From Bolinopsis microptera (lineage: Eukaryota; Ctenophora; Tentaculata; Lobata; Bolinopsidae), in assembly GCF_026151205.1 (NCBI RefSeq), contig NC_087075.1, forward strand, positions 7,520,858-7,584,857: a stretch of 64,000 nt of DNA, given 5' to 3'. Numbering within the stretch: the stretch's first letter is position 1; every line of letters starts with the position of its first letter. The position numbers and the translations under genes were made by a program. Below are positions 36,574 through 47,018 of the stretch, piece by piece. The notes below the pieces were generated by a model. The model was not told the DNA's origin. It worked only from the letters and a program-made list of their open reading frames with translations, and did no database searches.

Positions 36574-36768
36574 TAATATCTCTGTTACGACGTAATACTG
36601 TAATATGACAAAGATAAACAAGATTTACGAAACGAACGTAGTAAAGTATTTCGGAAGTCAAAACACAATGGAGATCCTCCCCACTTAAGGGATCTCCTAA
36701 ATGAATAGACACGTACGTCGCCAGCCAAGTCTACAAGAACGAGCTGTATAAATCAATCATATAATATA

Positions 36769-36895
36769 CTAGAAAACCCGTGGTAACAGGGAGTGAGGGA
36801 GGAAGCCAGTTAGTAATAGTATTCCTTGAAAGAAAGTTTTAATCGCATCAACAAATATCCTTCCCACACAGCCCAATAAAACATAGAACACTATA
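36769..36895 (-). mobile_element. Helitron-like 3'-end fragment
   Basis: Carries the same minus-strand end as 3013 and 3317 (hairpin, TTTT, CTAG, then T) and about 100 bp of homology, then is cut by the TTAA element beginning at 36904. Confidence 0.6.
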
Positions 36896-36903
36896 AAGTT
36901 TAA

Positions 36904-37729
36904 GGACATGTTCATTTGAGTTTGAGGATATTGGTATGGTAAACAAAAATAATAGTGTTTTCGACGATAGTGGCTTAATTTTGGCATCTATTAAGGGGGG
37001 GGGGGGGGGGGGGGGGGGGCCAATGGGTATTTTTTTGCGAAACTTGATTTCGAGATAGCAGTTGACCAACAAACTAGGACCAGTGACCGCCAAGCGGTGC
37101 CCGCGGGGCAGCCACGCCCATATTTGGTCCAAATTAGGCCGAATTTAGCCAAATACCCTGAACATACCCCATACCCATATTTTATGTGCTCTACTTGTAG
37201 TTAGTGGTCACCTGAACTCGTATGTGAAATTTCATCAAGATTGGACAAAAAATGACTGAGTTGTGAGCAAAAACCATATGCCCATATTTGGTCATACGCA
37301 CCAAATTTGGTAGATTTCGTCCCATAAATTGGGCAAATATATATATATATATATCAATAAAGGTAAGCCTAAACTACGCATTCTCTGTAAGTTATAGCTT
37401 TATATCTGTTTAAATGTGGATACTAAGGCGAAAAAACCATAAAAAATGAACTAAATTGCCCGTATCTTGGTTCGCGATATTCGCGGAATTGATTTCATTA
37501 AAATTGTATAACAACTCAATAAGTTTTCAAAATTTTAGCATGAAATTTTCGGAATCGACTCGAAATCGCATTTCCACCTTATTTTAAATACGGATTTTTG
37601 ATTTAGGCCTCAAAAAAAATTTGGCGGCCAAATTTTGAATATCTGTAACTAAAATTCAGAATTTGGCCGCCAAATTTTTTTTGTTGGTCAACTGCTATCT
37701 CGAAATCAAGTTTTACAAAAAATACCCAT

Positions 37730-37770
<41 letters not shown>

Positions 37771-37800
37771 TTAACCTAGCATGTTCAGAAGTTCTGAACA
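36904..37800 (+). mobile_element. TTAA element, left part, interrupted
   Basis: After TTAA (36900-36903) the sequence GGACATGTTCATTTGAG matches the left end of the element at 47019 for about 95 bp; the homology then resumes at 37771-37800 (CCTAGC.TGTTCAGAAG). In between sits the poly-G element 36995-37770. The rest of this copy is lost. Confidence 0.8.
36995..37770. mobile_element. Complete poly-G/poly-C TTAA element, 776 bp
   Basis: A 25-bp G run and a 39-bp C run at the ends, flanked by TTAA on both sides (36991-36994, 37771-37774). Inside the homopolymers are inverted repeats: CAATGGGTATTTTTTTG...TTTCGAGATAGCAGTTGAC on the left and its mirror on the right. The uninterrupted site is at 47095-47110 with a single TTAA. 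No ORF beyond repeat by-products. Confidence 0.92.
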
Positions 37801-38160
37801 CCTGATTTTTTTCACCCTGATTTTTTGTGAAACTTGGTTTCGAGATAGCAGACCAACAACAAACAAACTAGGACCTGTGACTGAACTTTTGAGGGGGTCC
37901 CGGACCCCAACCGCCAAATGGTGCCTGCAGGGCAGCCACGCCCATATTTGGTCCAAATTAGGCCCAATTTAGCCAAATAGCCTGAACATGCCCAAAAACC
38001 AGAATTTTCATTAAGATTGGACAAAAAATGACCGAGTTATGAGCCAAAAAACCATATGACCATATTTGGGCATACGCACCAAATTTGATCGATTTTGGCC
38101 CATAAATTGGTCAAATATCAATATTTTTGAATGGAACCAACTTTATATAAAAGTTAATAC
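37800..38160 (+). mobile_element. Poly-G-family element fragment without its G run
   Basis: Carries TTCACCCTGATTTTTTGTG, the GGGGGTCCCGGACCCC block, CACGCCCATATTTGGTCC and the following ~200 bp in the same order as 11121-11640. Neither homopolymer end is present. Confidence 0.75.
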
Positions 38161-38213
38161 CATTTTTGATGGTTTTGAATGCCTTCTAGCTTTCATATTT
38201 ATGTCCGTTCATA

Positions 38214-38615
38214 TACAACAACAACAATTATTATAAATGGCGAACCTAGCAAGCTAGGATCGAGTTGTAGGTTTACAACCTACCAGGACGCGCGCCGAGT
38301 TGGACTCGTCGACGGAACAGATATTATACGAGTATCACCCGTTAAGGATCGAGCGGCTGATCTCCTTTTCTTTTGCGGTGCAGCCACGGTCCTTTCGGTA
38401 CATATTTTCCTGCAGCATAGTCGGGACGCAACCCCAAGCATATGCACTTATGTTATTTTCGCAGCTCTAATGAGAGCTACTACCATTCACACCATGGTTT
38501 GGTGAGCGACGGCTGCCCATCAATTTTGAAATCTTGGCCCAACTGGGATTCGAAGTCGCAACGTCAGGGCCAGTAGACAAGTAGATTAACCAACTAAGCC
38601 ACTGAGCCACTAAAG
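38214..38615 (-). mobile_element. tRNA-derived SINE with 8-bp target duplication
   Basis: Read on the minus strand it starts with a tRNA-like head: box A TGGCTTAGTTGG fits the pol III consensus, and box B is ACTTCGAATCC, two changes from GGTTCGAATCC. A ~300-bp body follows and the 3' end is a TTG repeat tail (38214-38232). CGTTCATA on the plus strand flanks both ends (38206-38213, 38616-38623), a target duplication. It is inserted in a GGACGGACATTA-type element. Confidence 0.85.
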
Positions 38616-38993
38616 CGTTCATAGCGTTCAAATTAATGTTCGAGAAAAAAAAATCGAATCCTGAACAACTTTCCAGACTCGCGCTGAGTCGCAAACAATT
38701 TCACTAATCAAACAAACGTAACTTATTTGAATAAACTATTAGTATTACTATTTTACTAAATTTTCCGTCATTTCAAATCAAAATTATAAACTTAAATCAA
38801 ATTCAAAGTCAAGCACAAAGCACATAATAAAACCAACTACTTAAATGAACTTTTCCCTTATCCAGATTCCCTACCTTCTCACCTTATCTATCAGTATAAC
38901 ACCTTATCAGCAAAATGCGAAATAAACGCGAAATAAACCCTGCTTGATAATAGTCCACGTCTCTACATCATAACAATCATTTCATATTATCTA

Positions 38994-39905
38994 CCTTATC
39001 GGACCTTATTTGGACGGACATTATATGAACGGACATAATTATGAACGGACATTAATATGAACACTCGAAGGCATTCAAAACCATCAAAAATCCGAATCTT
39101 TTTCAATTTTTTTGACGTTTTTTAAATTTCAGCAAATTATTTTTAAATCTATTTTTTAAGTAAGAAAAGCAGTCATTAAGCAGTAAAAATGTTAAAATAT
39201 GTGTACATGATTAGTGTCTAATATCACATATCATCTTCATCAAATGGGTTTTCGTGCTTGAAATAGTCCATGCTTAAAGCATCAGTGATTTCTAGCTTTA
39301 TCATTATGGACACCTTTTTTTATCAAACTACCCCGGTCCTGCATTTTAGTGTTAACTTTTACAAGCCATTCGGCGTGAAGTGGTTTTATCTTAGACAACT
39401 TAATGTTAACCTTAACATCACGTGAAGCTTTGCTAGCACTGTTTCATTACCGCCCCCGAGTAATATGAACTATAAAAACGTCGGAAAATGTCCTTGGCAA
39501 CACGATTTACCGTAATATATACTTATATAGTCATATAGAGGCTGGAACAAGTTTTTCATGTTGGCGGGGACTAGTTCATGAACTATGTTGTTGAGCGCCA
39601 TAATTTCGTTGACTTTTTTTTCCGCCAAGTGACCCTAGTAGTAGTAGTAGTAGTAGTAGTAGAGTTTTCTGTGCCTCCAGGAGACCAAGGAGAACCTTTC
39701 CGTCGTTAACTTACGGCACAATAAAGTTCTCAAAGTTGTCATATTCTGGACAAAAAGTTCGAAATGGAAAAATTTTTGAAAAAATTTCAACGGACATTAA
39801 CTTGGACGGACATTAATTGAACGGACTTTATTTGAACGGACATTAAGATGAACGCTAGGACCTCCAGCGTTCAAGTAATGTCCGTCCAAATAAGGTCCGA
39901 TAAGG
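38994..39905. mobile_element. TA-flanked element with iterated GGACGGACATTA motifs
   Basis: Ends are inverted repeats, CCTTATCGGACCTTATTTGG on the left and its mirror on the right, each flanked by TA (38992-38993, 39906-39907). Just inside, GGACGGACATTA or GAACGGACATTA occurs three to five times at each end. An (AGT)n run lies at 39630-39662. No transposase seen. Another right end of the same family is at 40905-40946 and inverted pieces lie at 38165-38213. Confidence 0.75.
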
Positions 39906-40009
39906 TAATTCCTAACCTCATGCCGTACTCAGACAACGACGACGCGATATTTACACGATATCTACACAGATATTTACACAGTACTCATTATACATACATC
40001 ACACATTAC

Positions 40010-40081
40010 TGTACATTTGACTCTGTACATTTGACTCTGTACATTTGACTCTGTACATTTGACTCTGTACATTTGACTTTG
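40010..40081. repeat. 14-bp tandem repeat, five copies
   Basis: TGTACATTTGACTC repeated, last unit with one change. Confidence 0.92.
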
Positions 40082-40416
40082 AACATTCGACACATACATT
40101 ACTGTACATATGGAAATTAGGCTCATGCATGGTGAGCTGCTGCCATCAAGTAATAGAAGAGAAGTTAAATTTTAAAGGTCAATCATAAAGGTAAAGGTGA
40201 AGTTTACTTAATTACTGTAGATACTAGATAGGTCTTAAGAACAGGTATAAAGTCACGGTACTCTCTACACACAGGACTGAAAGTCTTCGTTAGAAGTATC
40301 TGACTAGGTCACGTTATTATTATCATATTTTGTATTAATAGTACGTCTATACTCTCGTAAATATATCATAATATAACTATAATACTAACGAATATAATAC
40401 ATTATCTCATAGTTCT

Positions 40417-40880
40417 ATGAGTGTGAGTGTGACAAACGAATCTCAGCGTTGCAACAAATTAAATACGCGTATTCCGAAAGCACGTTCGTTCCTAATTTGC
40501 AGTCACTGCGACGAAATAAAACATATGAAATGCATGAAGTTATCTAAGTCTGAGGCAAAAATAATTGTAGATTCTGGCTCTGCCTGGATATGTTATGAGT
40601 ATGACTGTATTTCCAACGCCTTACCAGTAAATGCATGCCCCTCGGCAAAGCCAGCGAGACAAGGGCCCGTCATAATAAGGTCCTAAATTTAAAGTTCAAT
40701 GCACATGCTGTAATGGCTGGATTTACTCCCCGGCCAACCTGAAAACCTGCGACTGGTGCGAATCTAAAGTACATACCAAATGTCACTCCGACTTATTAGG
40801 ATGCAGAAATTGCTGTGAAAATATGATCCCGGGATACTATGTACATTGTTATCAGCTACACTCATTACATACACATACTC
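40417..40880 (+). pseudogene. LINE 5' region fragment with PHD-like Cys/His fingers
   Basis: 40417-40686 encodes a finger of the form C..C....H..C...W.C (ICSHCDEIKHMKCMKLSKSE then WICYE). After a frameshift near 40690 the other frame continues CTCCNGWIY, CDWCESKVHTKC and LGCRNCCENMIPGY. Such paired Cys/His fingers precede the endonuclease in CR1/L2-type LINEs. No endonuclease or RT follows here. A host PHD gene is less likely, given the frameshift and TE surroundings. Confidence 0.6.
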
Positions 40881-40904
40881 ACACCGACGTAATCCACATC
40901 ATAA

Positions 40905-40946
40905 TTATGTCCGTTCATATAATGTCCGTCCAAATAAGGTCCGATA
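40905..40946 (-). mobile_element. Isolated end of a GGACGGACATTA element
   Basis: AATGTCCGTCCAAATAAGG and CCGATAAGG then TA, as at 39876-39907. It abuts the start of the FMO duplication unit. Confidence 0.65.
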
Positions 40947-41076
40947 AGGTATATTCTAAAGTACCTAAATAAAGAGGTAGGTTTTTGTCAACTTTCATTT
41001 GTCCTTGAAAATATTGTAAATGACCACATTTAATCCCAATACAACAAACCACAAGTCAACATTTTTCTTTATTAAG

Positions 41077-44000
41077 TTAAGCAGAAATAAAAGCTTCCAA
41101 TGAGTCATCGTAACACTTAACCCAAGGAATGGGGTGTACGGGGGAATCCTTGAGCGTGTACAGGGACTTGTAACATTTGTCTCTGTACGTTATGATGTCA
41201 TCGTGCTTATTTTGTTCCCATTGGTAAAACAGCTGAAATAAGATGTGCATTAACAGTTTTATTTTTTTAAATTGGGATTATTATCAACAAAATCGTTGTC
41301 ACCTTTTTAAAAATAAAAATCTTCAAAATTTGAATGCCTTGGCGGAATTTTCTAGCAGCCAAATATTAAAATATGTCAAATGCAAAATCAATATACGGTA
41401 TACGACGCACGTAATTCAAAATAATGTAACATACCTCCCCACAATCCAGAACCTCAGTATAGTTGAGATCAGCCGATAGTTGCTTCATGTAATCAGTTTG
41501 TGAGTCAATCATCTTGAAGCAGTCCGTTAGATTAGCATTCTCCGCATACCTCTTCTCAATATCCTCCACACACTCCTCCCTCTCTGGTGTCTGGATGATA
41601 CCCTTGATGACACTCGCAGCCCACAGACCCTGCATCATGAACATGGTGAAGGTGTAGAACTGGTCCTCCATGCCAAGGTAGAACAGCCTGCTTGATGCGT
41701 CTTTCTTGCCTTCAGTGACACCATACCACTGTACGTTACGGTAGAGATTGGGCAGATTGAAGATGTTTCCATTTTGAAGTGTCAGTTCAGGAGGCATGAA
41801 GGGAAAATGGTGTTTGTAACCAGTGCAGAGAATAATCGCATCATAGTCTCCGGAGGTGCCGTCCTTGAAATGGCAGGTCTTTCCCTCGATTTTCATGAGT
41901 AAGGGCACTTCATGAATATTTTCAGGCCATTTGAAACCCAACTTGGCTGTACGGTATGAAATAGTGATTTGTTCGGCCCCGAATTTGAACAACTGGAGGG
42001 TAATATCCTCGGCACTGTAACTGGAACCGATTACCAAAATCCTCTTACCAGTAAACTCTCTCGCATTCCTGAAGTCGTGGGAATGCATGGCACGTCCCTC
42101 AAACGTTTCAATACCCTCGAAATGAGGAACGTTAGGAACAGAAAAATGGCCCGAAGCTACGATCAGTCGGTCGAATTCCTGTTCAACATCTAATCCCTGC
42201 ACGAGATTCCTTGCTCGAACTGTGAAGGTAGCAGTTTTATCATCAAAACTAACATTCCTGACCACGTGCCTCGTAAGAACATCCTCCTTTTTCACCCCAC
42301 GAAACTTCCAGTAGCCTCGCAGGTAATCGATCAACACTTCACGAGGAGGGCAGGACAGGATAGGCTTCCCGAAATGGTCATCAAAAGTGTAATCTGGGAA
42401 TTCCAAACATTCTTTCGGACCATTTGAGAAAAGGTCGCGATACTGCGAACAGTGCACTGGTTCCCCAAACTCGTCAGTACCTGAAAACATCAAGATAAAA
42501 AACATTTCGATGAACGTATAAATCGAGGGTACTGAAAGGCTCAATATCTTAGACCGTCAAAGGTTGGGATGTTTGCACTTATTTTAATCAACTAGAGAGG
42601 CTTCGTGTAACATTTCATTCACGGTAATGAACTTAGTTTTATCTCAAATCCTGCCTTAACTATTGTTATTACTGCCGTTATAAGATTAACATTGAACATA
42701 TCTGCAAAGCCAAAAAATCACATTTTCTCCCATAACTTCAAAGGGAAGCATTTTAGGGTGTTTTGTTGTTCATAACTTATATATAAATGTGCTAGTTGCG
42801 GTTATTTTGCACCCTTCAAAAAGTCACTAGCACATTCGTATCAAAATTTTAGAAAAATCAGTAAATATTAAAACGAAAAATGTGCCTAAATTTGTTGTTT
42901 GGCTTTGAGGTCCAATAGATCAGAAGGTGAATGAGTAAAAACATTTTTGAGGGCATCAAAAACTGCGCCAGAATTCAGAGAACAATTTGATGTCAAGCAT
43001 CAAATAATCCGATCTTCCCTGACTGACTTTTTGTTAAAATAAGCCTGAAAAGGACAATTTTAGCTTTTTGACTTTAAAAATTCATAACACACCAGCCTTT
43101 TTGGATACGATATCAAGATTTTACACACACCTTGACATAGATGTGAATAAACGGCGAGCAAAATTTCAACCCGATACCGCAAGAAATAATTGACTTATAG
43201 CGTCTCAACCACAAAATAATTTTTTCCGAAAATTGCACTCTTAACCAGGAAATGCTCGGTTACAAAAATAGGAATTCTCAAAATAATTTTTTTTGGTGTG
43301 GAAACGGTGCGCTAGAAGGTCACTGAACTGCCTATGAGGTCATTAGGTCTGGACGGCACAAACCACTGTTTTGGGGTATGCCCCCTTAAGAGTCTTCTGC
43401 TGCTCAAGGAATACGGAGCTATCATGAATTCTGCCCATGTGCAAGAACTGGGCAAATTCCTTTGCAACTGTCACCGCATCAGGAACCCGAAAAAGACGCC
43501 AATACTGCCTGTCACCCCATCAGGACTACCAACTCAACAGCCATAATACAGATCATCCATCATTATGCAGATTTCACGATCTGTTGTACGAGCATGGAAC
43601 ACTAGTGTTTACTGTTTCCAGTACGTTGTGACTGTGAGTGGGAGGACTGTTCGAGTATGAATGTGTCTTTTGTGGACTCGAATACTGATATCGCAGTTTA
43701 GTGATCATTGAAGTTGCCTTTTACTACTTCCTCTTATGTTAAATCATTATTTCAGCAATTATTTCTATTTCGGTTGTTTGTACGGGAGTTAAATTTTAAG
43801 TGCTATTGTTTTAAATTTTCATGATTCTTGAAATTCGAATTTTACTTACTCTAGTTATGTTATTCATTCATGTATAGTCGAGACGATGGTGTTAGTGCCA
43901 TCTCCGACAACTTTACGTTTAATTCCGTTTAATTCCGTTTAATTCCGTTTAATTCCATGGAGCCAATGCCTATATAAAAGATCTATAATACAATAAACTA

Positions 44001-44159
44001 ACCGGTTCTCCAAGTTACATTCCAAAGACCGCCTGGTTGTTCCTGTTTATCAAAACACCTCACCTCGCACTCCACACCCTGGTCTTTTAGCTTGTTGAAC
44101 ATTGCCAGAGTGCTCATACCACTAGGACCGGCACCTATAATGCAAACACGAACAACCAT
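41077..44159 (-). CDS. Flavin monooxygenase, trimethylamine monooxygenase-like, copy 2 (complete)
   Basis: Three exons on the minus strand: 44003-44159, 41435-42480, 41077-41232; introns GT-AG, same phases as copy 1. Predicted 452 aa, the usual Tmm length. Exon 1 carries the FAD site GAGPSG and GGLWNVTW; exon 2 carries CSQYRDLFSNGPKECLEFPD, the FEG....HSHD FMO segment, the NADP site VIGSSYSAED with Tyr207, and LCTGY; exon 3 starts LFYQWEQNKHDDIITYRDK and ends DDSLEAFISA. The bacterial enzyme ends in a similar DDSLEAYLS-type tail, which supports the exon 3 call. AATAAA (41068-41073) follows the stop by three bases. Expected to be an FAD/NADPH cytosolic enzyme making trimethylamine N-oxide, a marine osmolyte; substrate is inferred from family. 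Confidence 0.93.
42698..43957. other. Sequence inserted in FMO copy 2 intron 1, unidentified
   Basis: The intron matches copy 1 up to about 42697 and again from about 43958. What lies between is not in copy 1. It ends in four copies of TTTAATTCCG (43918-43958). An open frame at 43334-43546 was not recognised. Probably a mobile element. Confidence 0.55.
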
Positions 44160-44310
44160 CCTGGATAGTAGATTATTTGTATTTTATTTTTGTAATAATC
44201 TAATATATGTTATTTCTTTATTTGTAAAATTCGTATAAAAGCATAAAATAGGTTTTCCGAAATGATAATTAAATTGCACCAAAGCAACAAGTTCCAATGT
44301 CAGGGTACAA

Positions 44311-44455
44311 CAGGGACAAAAAGATTTCGCGATTATTTTGGCCAAAAATCGCGATACCGCTATAACAGGCTATACATTAAAGTATACATAAAATTTGTCT
44401 CAAATAATGGGAAAAATCGCGATTCCGTACATGCTGCGATTTCCTTTTGTCCCTG
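44311..44455. mobile_element. hAT-type MITE with perfect 8-bp target duplication
   Basis: Ends CAGGGACAAAAAG and, inverted, CAGGGACAAAAGG. GGGTACAA stands directly outside both ends (44303-44310, 44456-44463). The 145-bp interior carries inverted AAAATCGCGAT words. The CAGGG start and 8-bp duplication are the hAT hallmarks. Confidence 0.93.
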
Positions 44456-44463
44456 GGGTACAA

Positions 44464-45414
44464 CGAGGAGAGGCATACGACAAAATAGAGAATGGAGAGA
44501 GTGATTTTGACAATTAAAAAAATGTAGTATAAGTATAAGATTAAGTATTAGTAATAAGTTTTTAGACACAGTACTGTATGCAAGTACAAGAACAACGATT
44601 AATAATGTGACGATTTGTGGGCTTAGCCAGAAAATTCGACCTTATAATGCCTTGGCAAGTGACTAAAATATAATAATCTTGAATAGTGCAAAAATTACAC
44701 AGTAATACTTTTTTTGAAAAGACCGAAATTGGAAGAACCTAAGTCAGCGAAGTGCACGAGCCTGTTTAATGTTAGCTATAAGTATAATGTTAGATTTGCT
44801 CCACATGTAATGTTTGGTATATGGTTATACAGATCATGCGACAAACCTGCACTAAATACTGATATTAAGTTGGAACTCTCCGCTCAGTCCAACGTGGAGG
44901 GAGATACTGCAGTCTTATATCCAAGTTTCATGATTGTATCAGTATTAGATAAATGTATTGTGCTGTTTTAATATTTCTCGTGCTAGTGTAAATGTAAATG
45001 ATGACGTACTACACGCTCACAACTATTAAAAATTGTTGGTAATATCACTGTGAGACACTTGGCTTGGGCAGCCAGCAACGCCCAGGTTGTAAGACAACGT
45101 GGTATGGTAACACCCTGGTGGTATGGCAACGCCCAGGTGGTATGGTAACGTGGTATGGCCCCCGTTTACAGAACATTTAAACAGAAGTTGAAGACTGGAC
45201 CCTGAATATCACCCTGTAAAATAGCGGAACCAAACTGTGACCGTACTTCCCTTGCCAACTTTCAATCATGTTCTTTCAAAAGCATAAGACAATCATTATA
45301 CATTTGTTATTATCTCTTCACAATAACCACGGTGTCATAAAATCATTACCCTTTATTTACTAACCTTGTGATCGAAGCCTTGTGATTTACAATCCTGATC
45401 ATCTGGTGCCGCGA
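44464..45414. other. Non-coding stretch
   Basis: No supported gene. The open frame 44714-44971 (85 codons) shows no motif. 45080-45165 repeats GTGGTATGGTAACG and CGCCCAGG words. Confidence 0.4.
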
Positions 45415-46127
45415 CAGTGCCGCCATAGTGCCACGAGAGTGCCACGAGAGTGCCACGAGAGTGCCACGACGGTGCCACGATAGTGCCACGACAGTGCCAC
45501 GACAGTGCCACGATAGTGCCACGACAGTGCCACGACAGTGCCACGACACGACGACAGTGCCACGACGGTGCCACGACAGTGCCATGACAGTGCCACGACA
45601 GTGCCACGATAGTGCCACGACAGTGCCACGACAGTGCCACGACACGACGACAGTGCCACGACGGTGCCACGACAGTGCCATGACAGTGCCACGACAGTGC
45701 CATGACAGTGCCGCGACAGTGCCACGATAGTGCCACGACAGTGCCACGACAGTGCCACGACACGACGACAGTGCCACGACGGTGCCACGACAGTGCCATG
45801 ACAGTGCCACGACAGTGCCATGACAGTGCCACGACAGTGCCACGACTGTGCCACGATAGTGCCACGACAGTGCCACGACAGTGCCACGACACGACGACAG
45901 TGCCACGACGGTGCCACGACAGTGCCACGATAGTGCCACGACAGTGCCACGACAGTGCCACGACACGACGACAGTGCCACGACGGTGCCACGACAGTGCC
46001 ATGACAGTGCCACGACAGTGCCATGACAGTGCCACGACAGTGCCACGACTGTGCCACGACTGTGCCACGACTGTGCCACGATAGTGTCACGATAGTGCCA
46101 CGACAGTGCCACGACAGTGCCACGACA
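45415..46127. repeat. 11-bp minisatellite with higher-order structure, ~64 units
   Basis: Basic unit AGTGCCACGAC with variants (GGTGCCACGAC, AGTGCCATGAC, TGTGCCACGAC). A marker variant, CCACGACACGACGACAG, recurs at 45541, 45638, 45755, 45884 and 45958, showing blocks of several units amplified together. Long open frames in all frames (WHCRGTVV) follow from the unit length and are not genes. Confidence 0.97.
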
Positions 46128-46636
46128 AAAATGTATGGTCAGGAACAGGTTGTAATAATACGGAATATTAAAACTTTCCCTTTGATCACGAATCAATACT
46201 AAAAAAGGTATTTTGATAACAGCGTGAATATGAGGTATATAATATGAGCTATAGAAATGAATAATTATGTTTCGCTCTATAAGGCAGCTGACCCAGGCCG
46301 AGTCTATCGAGCACAAAATAAAAGGATGAAACATTTTTCCTGTAAGCTTGTAGTTAAAATATACTACTACTAGCTTGTTGAGTATTACATGCGATGAGCT
46401 ATTCTTACTTTACATCACAAGATCCAATCATGTCCTAACATTCCCTACTCAAAGTCAATATCCCATTCACTGTAAGTGTAATTGATAAGCTAAGAAGGTA
46501 CACGAAACGTGTGTGAATAATGTTGCATTATTATAGCAACGGACAGGCCCCAAAACAATTTTCAGCCCTCTACTATACTATGAAATATAGGTGAACCCCT
46601 CATTCCGTTCATTACTGACCAGACCATTAAATAAAT
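46128..46636. other. Non-coding stretch, nothing recognised
   Basis: No gene, RNA or repeat signal seen by eye. Confidence 0.35.
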
Positions 46637-46861
46637 ATGCACCGCAACACAAACCGCCACAGGCACAATATACAGCTCAGTATAGATAAGCCATTAGAGA
46701 TAATGGAGACAAAAAACAGCAACGTTTACAAATTGTGTGTACAGTGTAACTCAATAATAAATATGAAAAAATTTGGAGATCGTGTTCATCAAAATTGTTG
46801 TTTAATGTTGAACATAATGCGGAATGCCATCAGTACAAAAGTAGTACAAAAACAACAACAA

Positions 46862-46992
46862 CAAGTAACATTATGTAATTGCTATCAATGCAGAGCCGAT
46901 GCACGATATTGCTGTACAGTGTACACCTATTACCTTATTGTAGTTGTATCCGAGCGTTCTAGTAAACCAACTGGAATCGATATATTTTCGGA
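46862..46992 (+). pseudogene. Possible degenerate exon of the Cys-rich membrane family
   Basis: The plus strand encodes LCNCYQCRADARYCC, which lines up with YCCGCCYQCRDDARCCC from the gene at 59012-59780. The second block (CCCSCCC) is lost. It lies inside a 141-codon open frame starting at 46637 that runs into the mobile element at 47019, so the original gene end is missing. It is on the opposite strand to the cluster. It could be a coincidence of Cys-rich sequence. Confidence 0.4.
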
Positions 46993-47018
46993 CGCTGATT
47001 CTAAACACACTGCGTTAA

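Noticed and set aside
38514-38626. A functional tRNA gene
   Set aside because: Box A and B are tRNA-like, but box B has two changes, there is no clean cloverleaf acceptor stem, and the unit continues into a SINE body with target duplication.
44714-44971. 85-codon plus-strand open frame
   Set aside because: No motif, no splice or promoter support; length is possible by chance in this sequence.
45415-46127. CRISPR array
   Set aside because: Repeats are contiguous 11-bp units with no spacers, in a eukaryotic context with no cas genes.
45346-46334. Long open frames of WHCRGTVV type on both strands
   Set aside because: The 11-bp minisatellite is open in all frames; no independent domain or start context.
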